Below, in pieces: positions 24,752 through 31,866 of a stretch of 31,866 bases of DNA. Source of the stretch: JBBRCE01 sp038205115 (GTDB lineage: Bacteria > Planctomycetota > Planctomycetia > Pirellulales > JBBRCE01); the NCBI GenBank assembly GCA_038205115.1, contig JBBRCE010000056.1:1-31866 (forward strand). Direction: 5' to 3'. Below the pieces are notes generated by a model that had not been told where the DNA came from, did not search any database, and was given only the letters and a program-made list of their open reading frames with translations. Within the stretch, counting starts at the first letter, position 1; every line of letters starts with the position of its first letter. The position numbers and the translations under genes were made by a program.

Positions 24752-26182
24752 TCACGCCTTGGCGGGCGTTTCCAGCCCTGTCTCGGTGATCACGCTGGCT
24801 TCTTGGTAGCTCTCGTAGTCGGTGTTGATTTCCCAGAGATCGTTTTTGCGCTGGCCGCAGAGGATATTTTCGGCAGCCAAGATGCCCATCAGGATGCTGT
24901 GATCTTGATTGTTGTATTTGAACGCGCCGTAACGGCCGATGACGCTTAAATTGCCGATGGTGGTGAGATAATCTTCAACCGGTTTGAGCCGCGATTTATA
25001 GTTGCGATCGTAAACCGGGTAGCAGCGTTTGATGGGATAGACCTTGCCCTCGGTGATTTTTGCATCGCCAATCAGACCGGTGGCGCGAAGTTCTTTGCTG
25101 GCCAAGGCGATGGTCGTCGCTTCGTCTTGAGTCCAGAGCGGATCGGTGTCGTAACACCAGTATTCCAGTGCCATGATGGTGGACTGTTTGTCGCCGTAAA
25201 GTTGCGGCACCCAGTTGCGGAAGTTGGTCAAACGGCCCATTTGCAGTTCTGCCGAGTGGACGTACAGCCAATTGTCCGGAAACAGATCTTTGGCGGCGAC
25301 GTGCAAAAATACCAGCACGGTGTTGCGGAACTTGAGTTGCGAGGCTTTTTCTTTGATGTCGGCCGGTACGCCATCCAGCGCGGCGGTCATGATCGTCAGC
25401 GGCATGGTCGAAATCACGTGATCGTAACGTCGCTGTTGACCGTCGGCCAGTTCGATGCCTACAGCCGTGCCATTTTCGGCGACGACACGTTTGACCGGCG
25501 CGTTGCAATGCACAGCGCCGCCGTGCTGGGTGACGTACTGGGCCATTCGCTCGTAAACCAGTCCGGTACCGCCGGTGGGATAAGCGAATCGATCGACGAG
25601 CGTTTTGTGCTTGTTGGTTTTACTCGGCAGCACGGCGTTTTTGATGGCTTCGAACAGCGACAGTTTTTTGATTCGCTGGGCGGCGAAGTCGGAATCGAGT
25701 TTATTGCAGGGAATGCCCCACAGTTTTTCGCTGTAGCTTTTGAAAAAAATATTGAACAGTTGCCGGCCAAAGCGATGCACGACCCAGCTTTCGAACGTGT
25801 CTTCTTCTGGCGTGGGCGCGACCTTTTCTTTCATATAGCTTGCCACGCAAGCCGTGGCGCGGAAGATTCCCAGCTTCAATAGCGCATCGACCGGTTTGAG
25901 CGGGTAGTAGAAGAATCGCTTGTTGTAGTAGATGCGCGTCAGCCGATCGACCATGGCGTAATCGCGGCCGACCACTTCCAGCCAGAGCTCGTTCACGCGA
26001 CGGTCGCTGCTAAAAAAACGATGCGGGCCGATATCGACTTTTTGCCCCCACAGTTCGATGGTCTTTGCCAAACCGCCGACCGACGGACTGGCTTCGTAAA
26101 CGTCCACCGCGACGCCCGCCTTGCTCAACAAATACGCGGCTGTAAGACCCGCGGGTCCGGCGCCAATGACAACGACCTTCAT
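24752..26182 (-). CDS. FAD-dependent amine-oxidase-fold oxidoreductase
   Basis: The chosen ATG at 26182 gives 476 residues beginning MKVVVIGAGPAGLTAAYLLS, a Rossmann FAD-binding motif with GxGxxG at 7-12 and Glu30 for the ribose. SVGGLAKT and DIGPHRFF follow the pattern of the amine oxidase, protoporphyrinogen oxidase and UDP-galactopyranose mutase superfamily. No membrane helix or signal peptide is evident. Family proteins of this type occur near polysaccharide genes, but the substrate is not deducible. The frame is open upstream to 26401, but the extra residues lack any conserved pattern. It lies between two sulfatase genes, transcribed convergently with the first and divergently from the second. 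Confidence 0.85.
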   Translation of the reverse strand: MKVVVIGAGPAGLTAAYLLSKAGVAVDVYEASPSVGGLAKTIELWGQKVDIGPHRFFSSDRRVNELWLEVVGRDYAMVDRLTRIYYNKRFFYYPLKPVDALLKLGIFRATACVASYMKEKVAPTPEEDTFESWVVHRFGRQLFNIFFKSYSEKLWGIPCNKLDSDFAAQRIKKLSLFEAIKNAVLPSKTNKHKTLVDRFAYPTGGTGLVYERMAQYVTQHGGAVHCNAPVKRVVAENGTAVGIELADGQQRRYDHVISTMPLTIMTAALDGVPADIKEKASQLKFRNTVLVFLHVAAKDLFPDNWLYVHSAELQMGRLTNFRNWVPQLYGDKQSTIMALEYWCYDTDPLWTQDEATTIALASKELRATGLIGDAKITEGKVYPIKRCYPVYDRNYKSRLKPVEDYLTTIGNLSVIGRYGAFKYNNQDHSILMGILAAENILCGQRKNDLWEINTDYESYQEASVITETGLETPAKA

Positions 26183-26586
26183 CGTAAGTTTATGCCTCGT
26201 GAGAGCTTCGGCCGCGCGCGATGCGAACTGACCGCCCTTGGGAGCGACCCGGTAATCTTGAACTGTAGCATATTCCGGCAGCCAATCCATTCGTTTTGGC
26301 CAGCGGGGCGGGGCAAAAACTCGAGGCGCTTCTCCGGCGGAGGTGCATGAGCCTAGCCGGCGGTTGCTCGATTCAACGCCAACGGTCAGGCGCTTGAGCA
26401 CGATCGCGGCGGCATTCGCAACGTGCGAAGCTGCTTGCGGAAATTCGATTCGCGTTTGCCGGTATGATTTTCAATGACCGGCCACTAAAATCGGGAGACG
26501 GGAATCAACGTTGACTCGTCATCTGATCCCCCGCGAATATTTTCCGCAGCCGAATGATTGTCACTTAAAGACAGGCTCTCTTCATC
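26183..26586. other. Divergent intergenic region
   Basis: These 404 bp separate the oxidoreductase start and the second sulfatase start. No gene was recognised. A TTGACT at 26511-26516, with GAATAT 18 bp downstream, is a weak promoter candidate for the sulfatase. Confidence 0.45.
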
Positions 26587-28254
26587 ATGAGATCGATCAC
26601 CCTGACCGCTGCCATCTGCCTGCTGGTTTTTGTGGCGTCCCTGCACGCAGCCGAGGGCACATTGCCCACCAAGCCGAACATCCTGTTCATCGTCGCCGAC
26701 GATATGGGTTTCTCGGACGCCGGCTGTTACGGTAGCGAAATTCAAACACCAAATTTGGATCACCTGGCGGCCTGCGGCCTGCGATTTAGTCAAGCTTATA
26801 ACACCGCGCGCTGCTGGCCGTCGAGGGCAAGCATTCTGACCGGATATTACGCACCGGCCGTGCGACGCGACAGCATCGCCGGACGTACGTTGCCGGCAGG
26901 TTACGGCCGTGGCGGCACAAGTGGCGTGCGGCCCAAATGGGCGCAGCTCCTGCCGGAGATTCTCAAGCCCGTGGGTTATCGCTCTTACATGTCGGGCAAG
27001 TGGCATGTCGACGGAAAACCGCTCGACAACGGCTTTGAGCACTCGTATTTATCGTTGAACGGAAATGGTTACTTCGCCGCCGATGGCCATTCGGAAGACG
27101 GAGTCGGATTGCCCAAGGGCGAAGTCGACGGCAGCTACTATTCGACGATTGCCATTGCCGACCACACGATCAAGTACCTCAAGCAGCACGCGGAAAAATA
27201 CCACGAGCAGCCGTTTTTCAGTTATCTGGCTTTCCACTGTCCACATTTTCCGGTGCAGGCTTTGCCAGAGGATATCGCAATTTACAAAGATCGTTACCAG
27301 GCCGGTTGGGACGAGCTCCGCAAAGAACGTCTGGCGCGTATGAAAAAGCTGGGCATCTTGAATTGTGATCTGTCGCCGCTGGAACCGGCGGTTGTGCCAA
27401 GCTGGAATTTATCGGAGGCCGTGCTTCAAAAGCGGATCGGTCCTGGCGAAGTTGGGCATGCCGTTCCGTGGAACGATTTGACGCCGGTCGAGAAATCCTT
27501 TCAATCGGCCAAAATGTCGGTTCATGCGGCAATGATTCACCGCATGGATATCGAGATTGGCCGAGTCATGGATCAGATCAAGACGATGGGAGCGCTCGAT
27601 AACACGCTGGTGGTTTTCGTGTCCGACAACGGCGCTTCCGCCGAGCAGATCATTCGCGGACTCGGCGAAGATCCGCAAGCGCCGATCGGTTCGGCCAAAA
27701 GCTACTTGGGCATCGGTCCCGGCTGGTCGAGCGCGGCCAATACGCCATTTCGCCTGCACAAATCTTGGAATCACGAAGGCGGCATTACCACGCCGCTGAT
27801 CGTCAGTTGGCCCGCCGGTATCAAGGCCCAAGGCGAGTTCCGGGCCGACCCAGTCCATCTAATTGATCTGGTGCCAACCGTGCTACAACTCACCGGCGCC
27901 AAGCTGCCGGCGAGCGTGGCGGATCAACCGGTGCCCCCGTTGCATGGCCTGAGTCTCGTGCCGGACTTTGCCAGCGATGGCCACGTCAAGCACGACTTTC
28001 TCTGGTGGTCGCACGAAGGAAACCGCGCGATCCGCATCGGCAACTGGAAACTGGTGGCCGATCATCAGAAGCCGTGGGAACTCTTCGACCTCAGTAAGGA
28101 TCGCTCCGAGACGGAGAATCTAGCGACCAGCCAGCCAGACAAAGTGAAAGAATTGGATCGCGAGTGGAACAAACACGCCGACGAATTCCAGGCACTCGCC
28201 ACGCAAGGCCCACCACCGAAACCCGGTAAAAAGACCGCCACGCCGGCCGATTAA
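26587..28254 (+). CDS. Secreted arylsulfatase-type sulfatase
   Basis: The 555-residue protein has a signal peptide (core LTAAICLLVFVASLHAA) and a canonical sulfatase active site Cys76-Trp-Pro-Ser-Arg80 (ARCWPSRASILTG), the Cys being the formylglycine precursor. Metal-binding Asp38-Asp39 (VADDMGFSD), GKWHVDGKPLDNGF, VSDNGAS and a terminal NWKLVADHQKPWELFDLSKD agree with arylsulfatases. It likely removes sulfate from aryl or carbohydrate esters in the periplasm or outside the cell. It belongs to a different subgroup from the sulfatase at 23310, judging by the surrounding sequence. Activation needs a formylglycine-generating enzyme, not present in the window. Confidence 0.93.
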   Translation: MRSITLTAAICLLVFVASLHAAEGTLPTKPNILFIVADDMGFSDAGCYGSEIQTPNLDHLAACGLRFSQAYNTARCWPSRASILTGYYAPAVRRDSIAGRTLPAGYGRGGTSGVRPKWAQLLPEILKPVGYRSYMSGKWHVDGKPLDNGFEHSYLSLNGNGYFAADGHSEDGVGLPKGEVDGSYYSTIAIADHTIKYLKQHAEKYHEQPFFSYLAFHCPHFPVQALPEDIAIYKDRYQAGWDELRKERLARMKKLGILNCDLSPLEPAVVPSWNLSEAVLQKRIGPGEVGHAVPWNDLTPVEKSFQSAKMSVHAAMIHRMDIEIGRVMDQIKTMGALDNTLVVFVSDNGASAEQIIRGLGEDPQAPIGSAKSYLGIGPGWSSAANTPFRLHKSWNHEGGITTPLIVSWPAGIKAQGEFRADPVHLIDLVPTVLQLTGAKLPASVADQPVPPLHGLSLVPDFASDGHVKHDFLWWSHEGNRAIRIGNWKLVADHQKPWELFDLSKDRSETENLATSQPDKVKELDREWNKHADEFQALATQGPPPKPGKKTATPAD

Positions 28255-28273
28255 TTGGATGCACAGCTCGGCA

Positions 28274-28570
28274 TCACCCGCCGGCAATGGCGCCCACCAC
28301 AAGAAACGGCTCTGCGCCACGCGCCACCGGTTCGGGCAGTGGCTCGTCCGGCGACTGATGCGACAAGTCTTGTTGATTGGCGTAAAAACGCAAAAAGGCG
28401 CGGCGCTGCTTGGTGGCGTGATCGCGCATCGTGCCGCCAAGCATCGGATACTTGGCTTCCAAGGCATCCAGAATCGTCCGTTGCGTGACCGGTGCGGCAA
28501 CCTCCAGCAAAACTTCGCCTTGCACGCCGGCCAACATTCGCAAATGGTAGGGCAAAACAACGCGGATCAT
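28274..28570 (-). CDS. MoaD/ThiS-like ubiquitin-fold protein ending in Gly-Gly
   Basis: The 98-residue product starts at ATG 28570. It has a beta-grasp pattern: MIRVVLPYHLRMLAG, a TILDALEAKYPML helix, and a terminus VVGAIAGG. The C-terminal Gly-Gly is the feature by which MoaD and ThiS are adenylated and turned into thiocarboxylates for sulfur transfer. At 98 residues it is longer than typical MoaD (about 80). Its ATG overlaps the stop of the propeller gene as ATGA, so the two are translationally coupled. No molybdopterin or thiamine gene is nearby, so a standard cofactor role is doubtful. Partners were not identified. Confidence 0.75.
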   Translation of the reverse strand: MIRVVLPYHLRMLAGVQGEVLLEVAAPVTQRTILDALEAKYPMLGGTMRDHATKQRRAFLRFYANQQDLSHQSPDEPLPEPVARGAEPFLVVGAIAGG

Positions 28571-29682
28571 GCCAGTGTTTGCACCTCCACCGCCACCACC
28601 GCCGGCAAGTGCGAAACGATGGGTGCCCAACTGTCGCCAGCGTCAGCCGAGGCATACACTTGCCCACCGGTGGTGCCGAAGTAGATGCCGCACTGATCGA
28701 GTGCGTCGACGGCCATCGCATCGCGCAGCACATTGACGTAACAATCTTGCTGCGGCAGCCCTTTGGTCAGCGGCTCCCAATCGTTGCCGCCGGTGCGGCT
28801 GCGATACACGCGCAATTTGCCTTCAGGCGGATAATGCTCGGAATCGCTCTTGATGGGCACCACATAAATCGTCTCTGGCTCGTGCGCGTGTACGTCGATC
28901 GGAAAACCGAAGTCGGTCGGCAAATTGCCGCTGATCTCCACCCAGTTTTCGCCGGCATCGTCGCTGCGCATCACGTCCCAATGCTTTTGCATGAACAGTG
29001 TCGCAGGCTTGGACGGATGCATGGCAATACGATGCACGCAGTGGCCCACCTCGGCCGTGGGATTCGGCATGAATTCCGAACGCAAGCCACGATTCACGGG
29101 CTTCCACGACTGACCGCCATCGTCAGTACGAAACACGCCGGCGGCCGAGATGGCGATGTACATCCGCTGATGATTGCTGGGATCGAGCAAAATGGTGTGC
29201 AAGCCCATGCCGCCTGCGCCCGGCATCCAGTTTGCGCCGGAGCCTTGCTCGCGCAAGCCGGAAAGTTCGTGCCACGACGCGCCGCCATCGGTGCTACGGA
29301 ACAGCGCGGCGTCCTCGACCCCGGCGTACACGGTGTCGGCATCAGTCAGCGAAGGCTCCAAATGCCAAACGCGTTTAAATTCCCAGGGATGCGGCGTGCC
29401 GTCGTACCACTGATGCTTGCCAGTCACGCCGTCGTAAACGAATTTGTTGTCGACTGGCGTCCACGTTTTGCCGCCGTCGTCGGAGCGTTGAATCAACTGC
29501 CCGAACCAACCGCTGGATTGCGATGCATACAGCCGATTCGGATCGACCGGCGAACCCTTAACGTGATAAATCTCCCAGCCGCCAAAATGCGGACCGCTGA
29601 CGTCCCATTTTTTTCGCGCGCCGTCAGAAGTCAGAATGAACGCGCCTTTACGCGTACCGACGAGAACTCGAACGGAGGGCAT
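28567..29682 (-). CDS. Cytoplasmic Asp-box (BNR) beta-propeller protein
   Basis: This 371-residue protein contains six Asp-box motifs of the form S-x-D-x-G-x-x-W at about residues 67, 130, 186, 240, 295 (degenerate) and 345, for example SDDGGKTW and STDGGASW. These mark the blades of a sialidase- or sortilin-like propeller. No signal peptide is present and the start MPSVRVLVGT is directly a beta strand, so the protein likely acts in the cytoplasm, unlike true sialidases. The catalytic Arg triad of sialidases was not identified. A good Shine-Dalgarno (AGAGGA) precedes the ATG at 29682. It is coupled by ATGA overlap to the MoaD/ThiS-like gene. Confidence 0.85.
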   Translation of the reverse strand: MPSVRVLVGTRKGAFILTSDGARKKWDVSGPHFGGWEIYHVKGSPVDPNRLYASQSSGWFGQLIQRSDDGGKTWTPVDNKFVYDGVTGKHQWYDGTPHPWEFKRVWHLEPSLTDADTVYAGVEDAALFRSTDGGASWHELSGLREQGSGANWMPGAGGMGLHTILLDPSNHQRMYIAISAAGVFRTDDGGQSWKPVNRGLRSEFMPNPTAEVGHCVHRIAMHPSKPATLFMQKHWDVMRSDDAGENWVEISGNLPTDFGFPIDVHAHEPETIYVVPIKSDSEHYPPEGKLRVYRSRTGGNDWEPLTKGLPQQDCYVNVLRDAMAVDALDQCGIYFGTTGGQVYASADAGDSWAPIVSHLPAVVAVEVQTLA

Positions 29683-29831
29683 GCAATGGTTCCTCTAGAA
29701 AGATCGCGAATAAAACCACAATTCGATCGACCCGATTTTTGCTGATCGTACCCGGCGGACCGCTCGATCGCAAGATTCAGGCTCGCCATTCGGAACGCAA
29801 AAGCGTGTTCCCGCAGTCGATCAATCGTGTT

Positions 29832-30395
29832 TCAAAGATCCTCCCCGCTCTTCTCTAACTGCATTTCCAAATAACTCCTCCGTTCCACATCGCTCAGCCC
29901 CAGCTTGCTGGCCAGCGACGCCAGGCTGGTGCGCGCGACGTCCAGCTCGGCTTGCTCGGCGAGGATTTCCAATTCGGCAAAGTGTCCGACGGTTTCCACA
30001 TCATCGAGCGCCGCTTCGAAACGGTGGCCTTCCCAGGCAATGTCGGCCGCATGCCGCTGCTTGCGAACTTCAGCCACCACCCGAAAACCGAGCGCCGCCA
30101 GCAGTTGGCCGAACTGCTCCGCGCCAACCGCGCCCGGCGCCAGCGGAAGTTCGATTTCTTGCCGCGTTTTGGTCGTGCGGTCGATCTTTGGGCCTTTGTA
30201 AGTGACAAAATTCTGCGCGCCGACACTGCGAATCCGCAAGGCTTCGTCCGTGTCGGCAAAATCGCGCGCGGGGTGCGCGTAATATACGTCGCACTGCTGG
30301 CAAGGCGAATGCCACTCGGCCTTCAAGTCGTCGAGCCGCTGCCGCAAGTTCGAATTTGGTTCATATCGGTATTTTTGTTCGACTTCGTATTTCAT
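29832..30395 (-). CDS. CYTH-domain protein (class IV adenylate cyclase or thiamine-triphosphatase type)
   Basis: The 187-residue cytoplasmic protein begins MKYEVEQKYRY, containing the CYTH signature E-x-E-x-K at residues 4-8. RIRSVG, VTYKGPKID and RQEIELPL continue the alternating charged strands that line the triphosphate tunnel. Family members convert ATP to cAMP, hydrolyse thiamine triphosphate, or split inorganic triphosphate using metal ions; sequence alone does not decide among them. A CysXXCys (CQQC, near residue 32) is unusual but may be incidental. The gene is divergent from the thioredoxin gene, with 99 bp between their starts. Confidence 0.85.
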   Translation of the reverse strand: MKYEVEQKYRYEPNSNLRQRLDDLKAEWHSPCQQCDVYYAHPARDFADTDEALRIRSVGAQNFVTYKGPKIDRTTKTRQEIELPLAPGAVGAEQFGQLLAALGFRVVAEVRKQRHAADIAWEGHRFEAALDDVETVGHFAELEILAEQAELDVARTSLASLASKLGLSDVERRSYLEMQLEKSGEDL

Positions 30396-30494
30396 CTGGC
30401 TCGCTCGATCCTAGAATGACGTGTCGGGCCGCGCTCGGGCGTTTGCTCGTCGCGTGGTTGAAAGTCTGTCAAGAAGATCTCTAACGCTAGAAGA

Positions 30495-31169
30495 ATGCCG
30501 GCCATGTCGCAACCCACTGAAACCCGCTCCACCGCCAGCACTGTGATCACAGCGGTCCTGTTGGCCGCTATTGCCGCGCTGGCCGTGGTGCTGGTCATCA
30601 AGCTCCGGCACCGCAATAACGATCGTGGCGGAGTCAATTTTTCGAACGGCGGCGTTGGCGCGGAGCATCCGGCCGTCGGACGCAAATTGCCGAGGCTCGA
30701 ACTCGACTCGCTCGATGGCAACGCGGCCGGTCATGTTTCGCTCACCGATTTGCGCGCCAACCAATTTGACAAAAATCAAAAGGGCAAAGTCGTGCTCTTG
30801 AATTTCTGGGGCACGTGGTGCCCACCGTGCACGGCCGAAATGCCGCATCTGGCGGAGCTCGAAGCGCAGTTCCGCGATCAGCCCGATTTTCGGTTTCTGG
30901 CGGTGAGCGTCGGCTACGGTCCGGTGCCAACGGAAGAACTTCGCCAACAGACGAAAGAGTTCATGGCCCGCAGCCAGTATAAATTTCAGCCAATGCTCGA
31001 CCCCGATGGCGCCACGCTCGCTGCCGCACAGCAATTGACAGACGCCGAGGGAATTCCGCTCACCATGGTGATCGACCGCCAAGGCGCGGTACGTGGCGTG
31101 TGGCCCGGCTACGACCCAGACTATTTGTTCGAAATCAAGCAGATGGTCATGAACGTGCTGCTCGAATGA
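30495..31169 (+). CDS. Membrane-anchored TlpA/ResA-type thioredoxin
   Basis: This 224-residue protein has one N-terminal membrane helix (about 16-36) that anchors a periplasm-facing thioredoxin domain. The active site is Trp108-Cys109-Pro-Pro-Cys112 (FWGTWCPPCTAEMP), and the cis-Pro loop reads GIPLTMVID. Such proteins keep exported Cys residues reduced, for example for cytochrome c maturation or other disulfide handling. A second ATG at 30504 is an alternative start. No cytochrome genes are in the window. It is followed after about 220 bp by tatA, which has its own promoter. Confidence 0.9.
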   Translation: MPAMSQPTETRSTASTVITAVLLAAIAALAVVLVIKLRHRNNDRGGVNFSNGGVGAEHPAVGRKLPRLELDSLDGNAAGHVSLTDLRANQFDKNQKGKVVLLNFWGTWCPPCTAEMPHLAELEAQFRDQPDFRFLAVSVGYGPVPTEELRQQTKEFMARSQYKFQPMLDPDGATLAAAQQLTDAEGIPLTMVIDRQGAVRGVWPGYDPDYLFEIKQMVMNVLLE

Positions 31170-31271
31170 CCGGCAAATTCACCGTCTGAGGGTGCAGCAA
31201 TATGCTGGCCAATTTGCCAACCATTGACGGTATCGCATTCGCTGCTGACGGGTTGAGCCAAACCGTCGAAT

Positions 31272-31299
31272 TTGACACCCGACTGGCTTGCGTTACAAT
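31272..31299 (+). promoter_or_regulatory. Sigma-70-type promoter of tatA
   Basis: TTGACA (31272-31277, perfect -35) and TACAAT (31294-31299, 5 of 6) are separated by 16 bp. Transcription would start near 31306, leaving a leader of about 86 nt before the tatA ATG at 31392. This is the best promoter match in the window. Confidence 0.7.
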
Positions 31300-31391
31300 C
31301 GAAGGGAGCGATCCGCAGGGCGTGCGCATCATTTTCCCACCGCTTGCCGCCCAAATTTCTGGTTCTTGCCACCGCTTGCAGGGGTATTCGC

Positions 31392-31697
31392 ATGTTGGGA
31401 TTTAGCTTTGGACATATCCTAATTGTGGCAGCGCTGTCCGTGATGCTGTTTGGCAAGCGTTTGCCGGAGGTTGCCCGCACGGTTGGTAAACACTTGGCGG
31501 ATTTCAAGCGCAATTTACGGTCGATCGAAGAAGCCATTTCGACCACAACGTCCGACGTGACCCGAGCCGCATACACCACGCACAGCAGTAGTTACGATAC
31601 GGAAGATCGCGAGGAAGCCACCGCGCCGCGGTTTGAGCCGCCGCCAGCGGCCGCCAGCGAGCCGCGATCGTCGGCCGACACGGCCTCGGCCAGTTAG
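31392..31697 (+). CDS. tatA: Sec-independent translocase protein TatA (TatA/TatB family)
   Basis: The 101-residue protein starts MLGFSFGHILIVAALSVMLF, a short membrane helix, followed by the hinge FGKRLPEV at residues 20-27 and an amphipathic helix to about residue 50. The rest is a hydrophilic Pro/Ala/Ser-rich tail. TatA oligomers form the channel for folded proteins carrying twin-arginine signals. The FG-K-LPE hinge is typical of TatA/E; TatB cannot be fully excluded from sequence. The ATG at 31392 has an AGGGG Shine-Dalgarno about 9 bases upstream; the upstream open frame is not coding. No tatC lies in the window. Confidence 0.9.
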   Translation: MLGFSFGHILIVAALSVMLFGKRLPEVARTVGKHLADFKRNLRSIEEAISTTTSDVTRAAYTTHSSSYDTEDREEATAPRFEPPPAAASEPRSSADTASAS

Positions 31698-31802
31698 GCC
31701 GCTTGACAGTTAGGCCGCGTGACAGATGGGTGTGGCAAAATTGACTGGCGCAATCTGCGGGGTGTGGGTAGACTGCTGGGAGTCACGGAGAGGAGTTCCC
31801 CC

Positions 31803-31866
31803 ATGAAACCGAATCAAGGAGTGAGCGATGTCTACGCCCAAGGTTGCGCCGGCAAGTTTGGTGTCG
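31803..31866 (+). CDS. Start of a further gene, cut by the window edge
   Basis: Two start codons with good Shine-Dalgarno sequences occur in different frames. ATG 31803 is preceded by AGGAG at 31791-31795 and reads MKPNQGVSDVYAQG. ATG 31828 is preceded by AAGGAG at 31816-31821 and reads MSTPKVAPASLVS. Both run off the window. Either the first is a short leader and the second the main gene, or the first frame is the gene. Too little is visible to name a product. A TTGACT at 31741-31746 may belong to its promoter. Confidence 0.4.
   Translation, partial: MKPNQGVSDVYAQGCAGKFGV

Noticed and set aside
26183..26401. N-terminal extension of the FAD oxidoreductase by 73 residues.
   Set aside because: The conserved FAD motif begins directly at the ATG at 26182, and the extra residues look non-coding.
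28492..29745. 417-codon plus-strand frame.
   Set aside because: It is antisense to the Asp-box propeller gene, whose motifs and Shine-Dalgarno are clear.

Overview
The window looks like chromosomal DNA of a planctomycete, probably a Pirellulales-type organism. This rests on features read from the sequence: two secreted type I sulfatases, an NPCBM-domain secreted protein, a small membrane protein with the planctomycete-style N-terminus RLQFSLKDMFLAIALIAIGL, a large share of conserved-looking genes of unknown role, loosely packed single genes, and few clear operons. No rRNA, tRNA, CRISPR array or complete insertion sequence was found.

Layout, left to right. Positions 1-3458 hold a C-rich tandem repeat, a RecA/KaiC-like ATPase, an AT-richer gap, and a two-gene unit (TAATG overlap) made of a helix-hairpin-helix/HTH DNA-binding protein and a small membrane protein. 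Positions 3427-10892 are a minus-strand block: uvrA, a small membrane protein, a secreted NPCBM protein and a polytopic membrane protein of glycosyltransferase type. Positions 10981-11402 carry a Zn-ribbon-like protein preceded by an overlapping small membrane ORF. Positions 11665-16572 hold a degenerate J-domain protein, a membrane-anchored endonuclease/exonuclease/phosphatase-fold protein, a AAA+ ATPase and a 68-residue membrane protein. Positions 16666-19227 hold a nucleotidyltransferase-HD protein convergent with a secreted MORN-type repeat protein, with a strong terminator between them. Positions 19701-21507 hold a metallophosphoesterase overlapping cutA.

Positions 21508-23309 are the most unusual stretch. 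A beta-propeller gene with an N-terminal hydrophobic (signal-like) segment is split by a 100-bp MITE-like element with perfect 23-bp terminal inverted repeats and a TAA target duplication. Removing 103 bp restores a single reading frame. The gene is flanked by the real cutA and by a decayed partial cutA copy, and a 55-bp repeat lies beside each.

Positions 23310-28254 hold two secreted sulfatases flanking an FAD-dependent amine-oxidase-fold protein. Positions 28274-29682 hold an overlapping (ATGA) pair: a cytoplasmic Asp-box beta-propeller and a MoaD/ThiS-like protein ending in Gly-Gly. The right end has a CYTH-domain protein, a membrane-anchored TlpA-type thioredoxin, tatA behind a near-consensus promoter, and the start of one more gene cut by the window edge.

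Most genes look like independent housekeeping or surface functions: DNA repair, metal tolerance, protein export, sulfated-polymer degradation. The least explained units are the propeller/MoaD pair, the HhH-HTH/membrane pair, the AAA+ ATPase, and the MITE-interrupted propeller gene in its duplicated cutA setting. Everything here was read by eye; homology calls come from motif recognition, not database searches.
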